NCBI RefSeq assembly: GCF_046098205.1
Contig: NZ_JBJURJ010000003.1
Location: 248,001 to 312,000, forward strand
Length of the DNA: 64,000 nucleotides
Direction of reading: 5' to 3'
Source of the DNA: Paenibacillus_AR mesotrionivorans
Lineage (GTDB): Bacteria > Bacillota > Bacilli > Paenibacillales > NBRC-103111
The notes under the pieces are model-generated. The model was not told where the DNA came from, searched no databases, and saw nothing but the letters and a program-made list of their open reading frames with translations. Positions 48,961 through 57,834 of the stretch are shown here, piece after piece. The stretch's first letter is position 1; each line of letters opens with the position of its first letter. The position numbers were made by a program, and so were the translations under genes.

Positions 48961-50559
48961 CTACGATCTCTTCTGGTACCGCTCGTAAGCAGCTTGATAA
49001 ATTTGAACAGCCTTTTCAATATTCATTTTCTTCAGGGTATCGGTATACTTGCTGTAGTTGTCCAGAGACTCATTGCCCATAATAAACTTGATGACCATTT
49101 CCTTCATGTAGGTGTCGGCTTCACTCATGATTTTGCTGATTTCCTGGCTTTCATCCCCCTTGAAAAGCAGGGGCGGCAGGAGCAGGGCTTTATCCGCATT
49201 GAACCACCGGTCATTGGCCTCCACCGCTTCCGGATACTGCAGCTCAAAGGATGCCCAGGCATCGAAGTCCATGACCTTGACCATACCCGACGTAGGGTAG
49301 GCATACCGGGAAACGGCCACTCTCGCCTCATAGTTGGGGTTCTTCAAAACCTCATCGGTAAATTTCTTCTTCCCGTTCTCCACCTTGTAGCTGACCCCTT
49401 CAATGCCCCAGTTCTGCAGATCGCTGCCTTCGGGACTAATCATGAAGTCCAGCATCTTCATCACGGTTTCCTTATCCTTAGCCTGAGAGCTGACCACAGC
49501 GCCCTCCAAAGGCACATACTGGGCCAGTTGACCGGCTCCGCTGTAGGATTTGCCTGCCGGTCCAACAGGAGGGGTGACGCCCACCAGCTTAAAGTTGGGT
49601 ACTGTGGATTTGAGCTGGTTTTTGTAGGTATTGATCCCTGTAATGGTGCCGCCGTAAGCGCCCACCATATTGTTGGAGAATTTGGCTTCGAAGCCCTTTT
49701 TGTCCGTGGCAGCGAACTCGCTGTCGATGAGCCCCTCCTGGTACCACTTCCGCATGGTGGTGAGGAAATCCTTGAATGCCGGCTCATAAGGGCCGTAAGC
49801 GGCTTTGCCGGTATTCGGATTGATCTGGAAGGAGGTAAGCAGTCCGTACGCCGTACTGAAGGAAGCAATGCTTCCGAAGCTGTTCTGGTCTCCCAAAGGA
49901 ATTTCATCCAGCTTGCCGTTGCCGTTCAAATCCGTGTTCTTAAAGGCCTTCAGCGCGGTATACCACTCATCAATAGTGGTTGGGGTCTTCAAGCCCACCT
50001 TATCCAGCCAGTCCTGACGGATCATGGTGCCGCTCCAGGCATTCCGGCGGAGATCCAGGTTCACTTGGGGGAACTTGGCGATGGTGCCGTCATCCAGCAT
50101 CACCTGCTTTTTAATTTGTGGATTTTCATCCAGCAGCTTCTTGTAGTTGGGAGCGTACTTGTCGATGAGCTCGTTTAACCGGATGGCCACACCATCCTCC
50201 ACCAGCTTGGCAATGCCGCCTGGGTAGCTGCCGGGCACATAGATAATATCCGGATAAGTGCCGGAGGCCAGCATAATATTGAATTGGGACAGGTTGGCCG
50301 TATCGTTGTCCTGAATTTTCAGGTTGATGTTAGTCCGCTTCTGGATTTCCTTGTAAGCCTCCACATCGCCGTAGCCCTTCAGCTCCGGGATCTTGCTGGA
50401 GAACTTGCCGTTCCAGAGGAAGCTGATTTCCTTGGGAGCGCCTTTGGTAGCCTCCGGGCTCTTAGAATCACCGGACGAATCCTCATTGCCGCATCCCGCC
50501 AATGCCGTAGCCGCCAGCAGAACGGACAGTGAGATGATTGCATAACCCTTCTTATTCAT
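48961..50559 (-). CDS. Extracellular sugar-binding lipoprotein of ABC transporter 2
   Basis: The 532-residue protein has a lipoprotein signal with lipobox LAGC (Cys23), then a Ser/Lys/Glu linker. The body is of the LplA/YtcQ family, with NTDLNGNGKLDEIPLGDQNSF, a calcium-binding-like loop. It captures an oligosaccharide outside the cell for the two permeases at 50596 and 51487. Given the neighbours GH95, AKR and MDR, the ligand may be a fucosylated or L-galactose-bearing glycan. Confidence 0.9.
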   Translation of the reverse strand: MNKKGYAIISLSVLLAATALAGCGNEDSSGDSKSPEATKGAPKEISFLWNGKFSSKIPELKGYGDVEAYKEIQKRTNINLKIQDNDTANLSQFNIMLASGTYPDIIYVPGSYPGGIAKLVEDGVAIRLNELIDKYAPNYKKLLDENPQIKKQVMLDDGTIAKFPQVNLDLRRNAWSGTMIRQDWLDKVGLKTPTTIDEWYTALKAFKNTDLNGNGKLDEIPLGDQNSFGSIASFSTAYGLLTSFQINPNTGKAAYGPYEPAFKDFLTTMRKWYQEGLIDSEFAATDKKGFEAKFSNNMVGAYGGTITGINTYKNQLKSTVPNFKLVGVTPPVGPAGKSYSGAGQLAQYVPLEGAVVSSQAKDKETVMKMLDFMISPEGSDLQNWGIEGVSYKVENGKKKFTDEVLKNPNYEARVAVSRYAYPTSGMVKVMDFDAWASFELQYPEAVEANDRWFNADKALLLPPLLFKGDESQEISKIMSEADTYMKEMVIKFIMGNESLDNYSKYTDTLKKMNIEKAVQIYQAAYERYQKRS

Positions 50560-50595
50560 AGAAATCCCCCCGTTATCGTTATTAGTTGCCGCTGC

Positions 50596-51483
50596 TTATC
50601 CCTTCAATGCCCCGATCATGACACCCTGGGTAAAATACTTCTGGATAAACGGATACAGCACCAGAATCGGAACTGTCGCCACAATGATGGTGGCGTATTT
50701 CACCACTTCCCCCAGGAACGGATCTCCCGTGGTGGTAGACAGGTTGGTGGTATCGCCGGTGCTGTTCTCGATGAGGATTTCCCTGAGCACCAACTGCAGG
50801 GGGAACAGCTCCCGGTCCCGCAGATAAATCAATGCTCCCGTCCAGGAATTCCAGTGCCCCACCCCGTAGAACAGCACCATCACCGCCAGCAGCGGAACCG
50901 ACAGGGGAAGAATGATCTGGAAGAACACCCGGAAGTCCGAAGCGCCGTCAATCTTGGCGGCCTCCTCCAGCTCATAGGGAATGGATTGGAAGGACGTGCG
51001 CATAATGATCAGGTTCCAGGTGGCGATCAGGCCGGGGACGATTAAGGCCCAGCGGGTGTCCAGCATCCCTAGGTTTTTCACGAGAATATAACCGGGAATC
51101 ATTCCGCCGCTGAAGAACATTGTCACCACAACCATCATCATCATGTATTTTTTCCAATATAAATCCCGCCTGGACAGGACAAAAGCGAACAACGCCGTAA
51201 ACAGCACATTCAGAATGGTGCCTGCCACCACATAAAACAGGGTATTTTTGTACCCGATGATGATCATGGGGTTCTTCAGCACCAGCCTGTAGCCCTCGGT
51301 GAAGAAGCCCTGAGGCTTCCAGAGAATCCCGCTGTGCTTCACCAGCTCTGACGGTACACTCAACGAGGCGAAGATCACGTAGAGGAACGGATACAGCGTA
51401 ACCAGCATCAGGGTGCAAAGCAGCAGCACATTGAATATATCGAAGATTTTATCGCCCAGACTGCGTTTAATCATAGCACTCAC
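50596..51483 (-). CDS. Carbohydrate ABC transporter permease (LplC/YtcP type)
   Basis: The 295-residue permease has six hydrophobic segments and the EAA loop ELEEAAKIDGASDFRVFFQI followed by LPLSVP. It is the C-type partner of the permease at 51487 and starts four bases after that gene's stop. It ends VMIGALKG, the usual C-terminus of this group. Confidence 0.9.
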   Translation of the reverse strand: MSAMIKRSLGDKIFDIFNVLLLCTLMLVTLYPFLYVIFASLSVPSELVKHSGILWKPQGFFTEGYRLVLKNPMIIIGYKNTLFYVVAGTILNVLFTALFAFVLSRRDLYWKKYMMMMVVVTMFFSGGMIPGYILVKNLGMLDTRWALIVPGLIATWNLIIMRTSFQSIPYELEEAAKIDGASDFRVFFQIILPLSVPLLAVMVLFYGVGHWNSWTGALIYLRDRELFPLQLVLREILIENSTGDTTNLSTTTGDPFLGEVVKYATIIVATVPILVLYPFIQKYFTQGVMIGALKG

Positions 51484-51486
51484 CTC

Positions 51487-52455
51487 TTACCATAGGCTGG
51501 TTTCGTTCACTTTCCGGCTGATCTTGTTGGCCAGGACCAGCAGCAGGAAGTTCACAACCGAATTAAACAGATTCACAGCTGTGCTGTAGCTGTAATTGGC
51601 CTCCAATATCCCCCGCCGGTAGACGAAGCTGGAGATCACATCGGCAGTTTCGTAGGTCTGGGAATTGTACAGCAGTATAACCTTCTCGAAGCCTACATTC
51701 ATCATGCCGCCGATGCGGAGAATCAGCAGGATCACAATGGTGGGCATAATGCCGGGCAGCGTAACATGGAGCATCTGCTTCCAGCGGTTGGCGCCGTCCA
51801 CGGTAGCGGCATCGTACAGCTGGGTATCAATGGCCGTCAGTGCTGCCAGGTAGATAATGGAGCCCCAGCCGACGCCCTGCCAGATACCTGATCCGATAAA
51901 AATGGTCCGGAAGAGCGACGGGTCCAACAGCAGATTCTGTGCTTCCACCCCGAAGAAACCGAGAATCTTGTTGAACAGGCCTGCCTTCCGGGAAAAATCC
52001 ACAATCATGCCGCTGATGACCACCACGGAAACAAAGTGGGGCAAATAGGTAATGGTCTGCACCAAACGTTTGAAGTAGGAACTGCGCACCTCATTTAGCA
52101 GCAAGGCCAGAATAATAGGCGCCGGAAACGCGAAAATCAGTTCATACACATTGATCAGCAGCGTATTCCGGATCAGCCGCAAAAAGTAAAAGCTTTGGAA
52201 AAAGTCCACAAAGTGATGAAAGCCGATCCATGGGCTCCCCATAATTCCCTTAACGGGGGAATAATTCTTGAATGCAATGATGACGCCATACATGGGAATG
52301 TAGCTGAAAATAATAAAGTAAGCGATTCCAAACGAGCCTAAAAAATAGATGTACTTGTTTTTGCGGAAGTCCTTGCGCAGCATTGCGAAGTACCCCGCTA
52401 AGTTTGCTTTCCCTCCCTGCCGTCTTGTTTGAATTGCGAATTCCGTTTCTGACAT
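51487..52455 (-). CDS. Carbohydrate ABC transporter permease (LplB type)
   Basis: The 322-residue permease begins after ATG 52455, with GGAGGGGGG upstream; an earlier frame through 52623 is rejected because a terminator and operator lie in it. Six membrane segments, early VIIAFKNYSPVKGIMGSPWIG and the EAA loop QLYDAATVDGANRWKQMLHV are LplB features. It is first of the transporter operon (permease B, permease C, binding protein, regulator), with a LacI-type operator about 140 bases upstream. Confidence 0.9.
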   Translation of the reverse strand: MSETEFAIQTRRQGGKANLAGYFAMLRKDFRKNKYIYFLGSFGIAYFIIFSYIPMYGVIIAFKNYSPVKGIMGSPWIGFHHFVDFFQSFYFLRLIRNTLLINVYELIFAFPAPIILALLLNEVRSSYFKRLVQTITYLPHFVSVVVISGMIVDFSRKAGLFNKILGFFGVEAQNLLLDPSLFRTIFIGSGIWQGVGWGSIIYLAALTAIDTQLYDAATVDGANRWKQMLHVTLPGIMPTIVILLILRIGGMMNVGFEKVILLYNSQTYETADVISSFVYRRGILEANYSYSTAVNLFNSVVNFLLLVLANKISRKVNETSLW

Positions 52456-52514
52456 ATTGATCTTCCCCCCTCCCGCATATCGGTTGTAAGCCGCAAAACG
52501 AATGTTACACCATC

Positions 52515-52529
52515 TGCGGAAGCGCTTCA
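52515..52529. promoter_or_regulatory. Possible cre (CcpA) site before transporter 2
   Basis: TGCGGAAGCGCTTCA has the AAGCGCTT core of a catabolite-response element with a few mismatches, 60 bases upstream of the LplB-type start. Confidence 0.3.
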
Positions 52530-52592
52530 ATTTCCAATCTTTATGTGCAGAATTTATATATGCAGAAGTTATAAGCCTTGCGGCGCAAGGGA

Positions 52593-52608
52593 TTGTTATC
52601 GGTAACAA
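52593..52608. promoter_or_regulatory. LacI-type operator before transporter 2 (site 3)
   Basis: TTGTTATCGGTAACAA shares its GTTATCGRTAAC core with sites at 16418, 24156 and 57705. It is between the GH95 terminator and the transporter genes, so the transporter has its own regulated promoter. Confidence 0.7.
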
Positions 52609-52646
52609 AAAAATCAACCCCATTCTATCACAGATAGACGGGGTTG
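52604..52646 (-). terminator. Terminator after the GH95 gene
   Basis: On the minus strand CAACCCCGTCTATC pairs with GATAGAATGGGGTTG around TGT and is followed by about seven T. Confidence 0.85.
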
Positions 52647-52683
52647 ACGACAGGGACCGGGTTACAATGCGCCGCGGCGCCGA

Positions 52684-54990
52684 TTATGGTTGGATCAGGT
52701 AAGTTTCACCTGCAGCTGCCGGCCACTCCAGTAGACTGCCTTCCTGCCGGACCGCTGCCTCTGTGCCGTCGGCGCGGGTGATCCTCAGCTTGCCTTCAGC
52801 ATAAAGCCGGAGCTTGGTGCCGTTCACGGAGGTGATTGCCGCTTTCGTCAGCCTATGCTCCTCCCACTGGAGGTCCACGGTAAACCCTCCTCTGGCCCGC
52901 AGGCCTGTGACGGCTCCGGCAGACCACTGGGACGGCAGCGCTGGCAGCAGCTGGATATAATCCAGATGGCTTTGCACCAGCATCTCGGCAATGCCTGCCA
53001 CAGCACCGAAGTTGCCGTCAATCTGGAAGGGAGGATGGTTGTCGAACAGATTGGGCAGGGTGGATTTTTTGAGCAGCTCCTTGGTGTGGGTGTAAGCTTC
53101 TTCCCCATCCAGCAGCCGGGCCCAGAAGTTGATGATCCATGCCCGGCTCCAGCCGGTATGGCCTCCCCCGTTGGCCAGGCGGTTCTGCAGAGTCACCCTG
53201 GCGGCCTCCGCTAATTCGGGGGTTTGCCCCGGGCTGATGGTGGAGCCTGGATGCAGGGCGAACAGATGGGAGATGTGGCGGTGGCCCGGGTCCATTTCCT
53301 CATAGTCCACCAGCCACTCCTGGAGCTGGCCGTGTTGGCCGATTTTCATAGCCGGCAGCCGGGAGCGGATGGACTGCCATTCTTCACGCAGGTCCCCGTC
53401 GGTGCCCAGAACCCCGGCGGCTTCCACACAGGCATCCAGCAGCTCGGTAATAATCTGGGTATCCATGGAAGGCCCGTAGCAGAGTGTTCCCGCTTCGCCG
53501 TTGGGCAGCCTGTAGCGGTTTTCCGGGGAAACGGAAGGGGCCGTAACCAGGAAACCCTCCGGACTTTCCACCAGAAAATCGGTAAAGAACAGAGCGGCCT
53601 CCTTCATAAGCGCGTAAGCCCGTTTAAGGGTTGCTTCATTGGGATTAAAGCGGTAATGCTCCCAGGCGTGCAGGGTTAGCCAGGCGCCGCCCATAACCCA
53701 TTGGGTGGCCGGACCGTATATATCCTGGGGAGCCGTATCTGCCCAGATGTCTGTATTATGATGCGCCACAAAACCGCGGCAGCCGTACATGGTCTGTGCG
53801 GTAACACGCCCCTTGTGGATCATCCGCTCAATCAGGTCGAACAGGGGCTCGTGGCATTCCGCCAGGTTGCAGGTTTCGGCAGGCCAATAGTTCATCTGCG
53901 TGTTAATGTTGATGGTGAATTTGCCATCCCAGGGGGGCGTCATGGACTCATTCCAGATGCCCTGGAGATTGGCAGGCAATCCGCCGGGACGGCTGCAGGA
54001 GATCAACAGGTAACGGCCGAACTGGAAATACAGGGTGAAGAGGCCCGGATCATCTGCGCCTTCCTTCACCCTCTCCAGCCGTTTGGGGACGGGCAGGCTG
54101 TCCGGATTCTCCTCGTTGGAGGGTTGCCCTCCCAGGTGAAGCGTGACCCGCTGGAACAACGCACGATAGTCGGCGATATGACGCTTCTTCAGCTCCGCGT
54201 ACGGCAAGGCGGCCGCCAGCTCCAGGAGGCCAAAACAATGCTGCTCCGGCTCCGGATGCCGGAAGGTGCTGGCCACAGCCAGGAGCAGCGTCACCTCATC
54301 CGCCTGCTCCACCCGGAGGTGCTCGCCGATGACCCGGACGCTGCCGCCTGCTGCAACCGCTTTGACCACGGCGCTGTACCTGCCCCCGTCCCGTCCGCCG
54401 CAGTCATTGGCCATAACCAGAGTATCCTGGCTGTGCTTGTAGACGGCATCCACATGCCGCCCCTTCTTGCGTTCGAACCGGGCCGTAAAAGTAAGCGCCC
54501 CGGGCTGGTCAGCGGTGAGGCGGATAGCCATCACCTGGTCGGGGAAGCTGCTGAATACCTCCCGTCGGAAGGTAACACCTCCGTACTGATAGGAAGTGGA
54601 GGTCAGCGCCTGCTCCAAATCCAGCTCTCTCCGGTAGTGGAGCTGCTCTCCGGCAGGATGCTCGAAGCGGATCATCAGATCGCCTGCGGTCAAATAATAC
54701 CGCTGGCTTCTCGGTGTGCCGGAGAAGGCCATTTCGGCCAGCTGGTGGGCCTCCTTCAGCCTGCCCTCAAACAGCAGCTGCCGGATCAGCGGCAGATTCT
54801 CCAAGGCATCGGGATTGTTGCGGTCCCGCGGTCCGCCGTACCAGACGGAATCCTCATTAAATTGAATCTGCTCCTGCTCCACCGTTCCGTACACCATGCC
54901 GCCCAGACATCCGTTGCCAACAGGCAGCGCCTCCTCCCACACCTTGGCCGGAGCATCAAACCACATTGCTGTTTCCGATAGAAGAGTCAT
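52684..54990 (-). CDS. GH95 family alpha-L-fucosidase / alpha-L-galactosidase
   Basis: The 768-residue protein has the GH95 layout: an N-terminal beta domain starting FDAPAKVWEEALPVGNGCLGGMV, a helical barrel with ININTQMNYWPAETCNLAECH (Asn-rich active site), SVSPENRY (catalytic Glu region) and FQIDGNFGAVAGIAEML (catalytic Asp region), and a C-terminal sandwich. Family members hydrolyse alpha-1,2-L-fucosides or alpha-L-galactosides with inversion. No signal peptide, so it acts on imported oligosaccharide. ATG 54990 follows AAAGGTGG. It is last in the catabolic operon with the MDR, AKR and cyclase genes. Substrate is open, but the L-galactose-dehydrogenase-like neighbour favours L-galactose. 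Confidence 0.9.
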   Translation of the reverse strand: MTLLSETAMWFDAPAKVWEEALPVGNGCLGGMVYGTVEQEQIQFNEDSVWYGGPRDRNNPDALENLPLIRQLLFEGRLKEAHQLAEMAFSGTPRSQRYYLTAGDLMIRFEHPAGEQLHYRRELDLEQALTSTSYQYGGVTFRREVFSSFPDQVMAIRLTADQPGALTFTARFERKKGRHVDAVYKHSQDTLVMANDCGGRDGGRYSAVVKAVAAGGSVRVIGEHLRVEQADEVTLLLAVASTFRHPEPEQHCFGLLELAAALPYAELKKRHIADYRALFQRVTLHLGGQPSNEENPDSLPVPKRLERVKEGADDPGLFTLYFQFGRYLLISCSRPGGLPANLQGIWNESMTPPWDGKFTININTQMNYWPAETCNLAECHEPLFDLIERMIHKGRVTAQTMYGCRGFVAHHNTDIWADTAPQDIYGPATQWVMGGAWLTLHAWEHYRFNPNEATLKRAYALMKEAALFFTDFLVESPEGFLVTAPSVSPENRYRLPNGEAGTLCYGPSMDTQIITELLDACVEAAGVLGTDGDLREEWQSIRSRLPAMKIGQHGQLQEWLVDYEEMDPGHRHISHLFALHPGSTISPGQTPELAEAARVTLQNRLANGGGHTGWSRAWIINFWARLLDGEEAYTHTKELLKKSTLPNLFDNHPPFQIDGNFGAVAGIAEMLVQSHLDYIQLLPALPSQWSAGAVTGLRARGGFTVDLQWEEHRLTKAAITSVNGTKLRLYAEGKLRITRADGTEAAVRQEGSLLEWPAAAGETYLIQP

Positions 54991-55022
54991 GAACTGTACC
55001 ACCTTTTATAGGAATGAAAAAA

Positions 55023-55036
55023 TGATAACCCTTTCA
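55023..55036. promoter_or_regulatory. Possible cre site between GH95 and MDR genes
   Basis: Minus strand TGAAAGGGTTATCA fits the CcpA site TGWAANCGNTNWCA at all but one position and lies 33 bases before the GH95 ATG. Confidence 0.35.
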
Positions 55037-55045
55037 ATACGCTTG

Positions 55046-56059
55046 CTACAGCTCCACAATGGCCTTGATGACGCCTGATTCCGGGCGGAGCCATTCTTCG
55101 TACTGCCCGATCATGTCCGCGAAGCCTGCCCGGTGGGTAATAAAGGAATCCGTATCAATTTTGCCTGTCCGAATCGCCTCAATCACATCCAGGAAATCCT
55201 CCCGCATGGCATTGCGGCTGCCCATAATGGCCATTTCCCGCTTATGGAAGTCGGGGTCATGGAAGGTAATATCCGACTTCACCAGACCCACGTACACCAG
55301 CCTGCCCCCATGGGCTACAAAATGGAGGGCCTGCTCCATGGAGCCGCTGTTGCCGGTGGCGTCGATGACAGCTACTGGAAAATCTCCTCCTGTTATCTTC
55401 TCCACCGCTGCCAGCGCTTCCTGCCCGGCAGTTACCGTTTCATCCACGGAAGCCCACTGCTTGCAGAAGCGCAGCCGCTCCTCATTGATATCCATGGCGA
55501 TAACCCGCGCTCCCGCCAGCTTGGCAAGCCGCATGGCGCCCAGTCCGATTGGCCCTGCGCCGATAATCATGACCCAGCTGCCGGGACGGGCATCCGCCAC
55601 CCGGACGGCGTGGGCGCCGATACAGAGGCATTCCACAATGGCGGCTTGCTCCGGAGCCAATCCCTCAGTTTTGACCAGATGCCGCAGGGGAACGGTCATA
55701 TATTCCCGCATGCCCCCATCCTGATGCACACCCATCACGCTCATCCGGGTGCAGCAGTTGGTTTTGCCGCTGCGGCAGGCGATGCATTCCCCGCAATGCA
55801 CATAGGGAATTACGCATACCTGGTCGCCGGGTGCCAAATCCGGGTCCTGCCCATTTATCTCTACGATTTCGCCGGACAGTTCATGCCCCAGCACCCGGGG
55901 ATATTCGAAATACGGCTGCTTTCCCCTGTAGGCATGCAGATCTGTACCGCAGATTCCTACCCGGAGAATCCGCACCAGCGCTTCCTCCGGACCGAGTACA
56001 GGAACCGGTACTTCTTTCATCTCAAAGCGGCCCGGTTCCACACAAACGATGCTTTTCAT
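55046..56059 (-). CDS. Zinc-dependent MDR dehydrogenase, L-galactonate 5-dehydrogenase-like
   Basis: The 337-residue enzyme has the catalytic zinc site GICGTDLHAYRG and GHELSGE, the structural zinc loop CGECIACRSGKTNCC, and the NAD motif GAGPIGLGAMRLA. Its N-terminus VPVLGPEEALVRILRVGICGTDLHA resembles E. coli LgoD/YjjN, which oxidises L-galactonate to D-tagaturonate, and related sugar-acid or polyol dehydrogenases. It overlaps the aldo/keto reductase gene by ATGA and precedes GH95. In this context the second oxidation step of an L-galactose or L-fucose route is likely. Confidence 0.88.
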   Translation of the reverse strand: MKSIVCVEPGRFEMKEVPVPVLGPEEALVRILRVGICGTDLHAYRGKQPYFEYPRVLGHELSGEIVEINGQDPDLAPGDQVCVIPYVHCGECIACRSGKTNCCTRMSVMGVHQDGGMREYMTVPLRHLVKTEGLAPEQAAIVECLCIGAHAVRVADARPGSWVMIIGAGPIGLGAMRLAKLAGARVIAMDINEERLRFCKQWASVDETVTAGQEALAAVEKITGGDFPVAVIDATGNSGSMEQALHFVAHGGRLVYVGLVKSDITFHDPDFHKREMAIMGSRNAMREDFLDVIEAIRTGKIDTDSFITHRAGFADMIGQYEEWLRPESGVIKAIVEL

Positions 56060-57003
56060 TCCACCCGCACCTCCTCATTATGCTCCGGCCTGCCGCTATG
56101 CCAGGATAGACGCTGCACAGGCTTCAGAATCTCCAGCACTTTTTCCATCATGTCCGAGTCTGGCTCCCCCAAGGCAAAAGCGGCGTTGCGGCGGATATTC
56201 TCCGGGTTAGCCGTACTCACCAGGGTTGTGGGGATGCCGGGATGGCCCACGGAAAATTGAATGGCCAGCTTGGGCAGGGAATAGCCTTGGGCTTCGCAAA
56301 ATTCAAACGCCCTCCGGCAGGCTTCGCGGATGGATTGGGTCGCCGGATGCCAGGCGGGGACCGGGTTCCCGGTTAACAGCCCCATGGACAACGGCGAGGC
56401 ATTCACCAGCCCTGTCCCGGCTGCGGCAAGTCCGGGAAGCAGCTCCGTCAGCGAATCGTCATTCAGCGAATAATGGCAGTAGGATAGAATCACATCCACC
56501 GGATGGGCCTTCAGCACTTTTTTGAACATGGACAAAGGCAGCCCCGAAATCCCGGTATACCGGATTTTCCCTTGTGTCTTCAGCTCCTGCAGAGCAGGCA
56601 GCGCTTCCTCTATGATCTGGTTCACGTCGGCGAATTCAATGTCATGTAGATACAGAATATCCAGGTAATCCGTATGCAGCCGCTGCATACTTTCCTCTGC
56701 ACTTCGGAGAATGCGGTTGTAGGAGAAATCAAATTTGTTCTCTCCGTAACGCCCGGCCTTGGTGCTGAGAATATAGCTGTCCCGGGGAATGCCCTTCAAG
56801 GCCTGGCCCAGCACCCGCTCCGCCTTCAACAGCCCGTAATAGGGGGAGACGTCCAGGTAATTCATGCCGCAGTCCAAGGCAGTATGGACGGTGCGGATGC
56901 TTTCGGCATCATCCGTTTCATGGAAAACCGAGCCCAAGGAAGAGGCTCCAAAGCTCAAAACCGGTACATTCAAATCTGTTTTGCCTAATCTGCGGTACTT
57001 CAT
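56056..57003 (-). CDS. Aldo/keto reductase, L-galactose (L-fucose) dehydrogenase-like
   Basis: The 315-residue protein follows plant L-galactose dehydrogenase and bacterial L-fucose dehydrogenase closely: FGASSLGSVFHETDDAESI, DVSPYYG, LSTKAGRYG, DILYLHDIEFADVNQI, TGISGLPLSMFKKVL and ILSYCHYSLNDDSLTEL. The catalytic tetrad Asp-Tyr-Lys-His is seen in DVSPYYG, STKAG and LYLHDIEF. The enzyme oxidises L-galactose or L-fucose to the lactone with NAD(P). It lies in an operon with GH95, MDR and a cyclase. Confidence 0.85.
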   Translation of the reverse strand: MKYRRLGKTDLNVPVLSFGASSLGSVFHETDDAESIRTVHTALDCGMNYLDVSPYYGLLKAERVLGQALKGIPRDSYILSTKAGRYGENKFDFSYNRILRSAEESMQRLHTDYLDILYLHDIEFADVNQIIEEALPALQELKTQGKIRYTGISGLPLSMFKKVLKAHPVDVILSYCHYSLNDDSLTELLPGLAAAGTGLVNASPLSMGLLTGNPVPAWHPATQSIREACRRAFEFCEAQGYSLPKLAIQFSVGHPGIPTTLVSTANPENIRRNAAFALGEPDSDMMEKVLEILKPVQRLSWHSGRPEHNEEVRVE

Positions 57004-57009
57004 GGGTGA

Positions 57010-57678
57010 TTACTCCTCTTCCTTCCATTGGACGGCGACCACTCTTGCCGGGGCCCCGCTGCTGTCTCTGATTTTCACCGGGAGGGAAAACACATGCCAC
57101 TGACCCTTCAACAGAGCCGGATCATCCAGCTGCAGACCCTCAGCGATCCAAATTCCCGATCCTAGCAGAGTCCGGTGGGTGTCCTCATTGTCCGGGCCGG
57201 TGCCCCCGATGCTGAAGTGGTCGATGCCCACTCCCCGCACTCCCTGCTCCACTAAATATCCGGCGCCCTCGCTGGACAGGTAGGGGGATTCATAAATAAA
57301 CTCCCGGCTCCAGGAGCGTTTTTCTCCCCAGCCCGTATACAGGAAAACCACCGGTTCCCCGGACAGCCGTTCTGCATATGGCAGCAGGTCCGCCACCGTC
57401 ACCGGTTCACCGGGCTTTTTCCCGTTCATATCAAGCACAACCAGCGTGCCCTGGAACCGTTCCACAGGAATAGCGTCCAGAGTCAGCCGGAAATCGGCCA
57501 TATGGGCAGGCGCGTCCATATGCGTGGCGGTATGCAGGTTCATGGTCAGCTGCTCCAGATTCCAGCCGTCCCGAGGCCCGATCAGGATGTAGTCCAGCTT
57601 CGGCGGGGCAAACTCCGGCAGGACCGGGCAGTTGTGGTACAGCTCCTGGGACAGGTCAATCATTCGGGTGATGTTCAC
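57010..57678 (-). CDS. Cyclase family hydrolase, possible sugar lactonase
   Basis: The 222-residue protein has the metal-binding HTATHMDAPAH (about 48-58) and the cyclase-family start MIDLSQELYHNCPVLPEF, as in kynurenine formamidase and isatin hydrolase. These are zinc or manganese hydrolases of amides or lactone-like rings. As first gene of the operon, before a lactone-forming aldo/keto reductase, it could open the L-galactono- or L-fuconolactone; that is inference. LacI-type operator lies 27 bases upstream of its ATG. Confidence 0.85.
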   Translation of the reverse strand: MNITRMIDLSQELYHNCPVLPEFAPPKLDYILIGPRDGWNLEQLTMNLHTATHMDAPAHMADFRLTLDAIPVERFQGTLVVLDMNGKKPGEPVTVADLLPYAERLSGEPVVFLYTGWGEKRSWSREFIYESPYLSSEGAGYLVEQGVRGVGIDHFSIGGTGPDNEDTHRTLLGSGIWIAEGLQLDDPALLKGQWHVFSLPVKIRDSSGAPARVVAVQWKEEE

Positions 57679-57704
57679 TTTAGCGCTCCTTTCTGATATT
57701 TTTA

Positions 57705-57718
57705 TGTTACCGATAACA
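57705..57718. promoter_or_regulatory. LacI-type operator before the sugar catabolic operon (site 4)
   Basis: TGTTACCGATAACA, core GTTACCGATAAC, lies between the divergent cyclase and lacI-type genes, 27 bases before the cyclase ATG. It is the reverse orientation of the 52593 site. Confidence 0.75.
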
Positions 57719-57834
57719 AAATAATAACACCGCAGTTTATATCGGTCAACTACATAGGACTTGAAAATTCACCGTGTATGTTTCATCATGGGTAATAAGG
57801 AATAAGCAGAAGCCGAAAGGAAGAAGTCCCCTTT

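Noticed and set aside
53701..54981. 426-residue frame on the plus strand
   Set aside because: It is antisense to the GH95 gene and has no motif; it results from GC-rich codon use.
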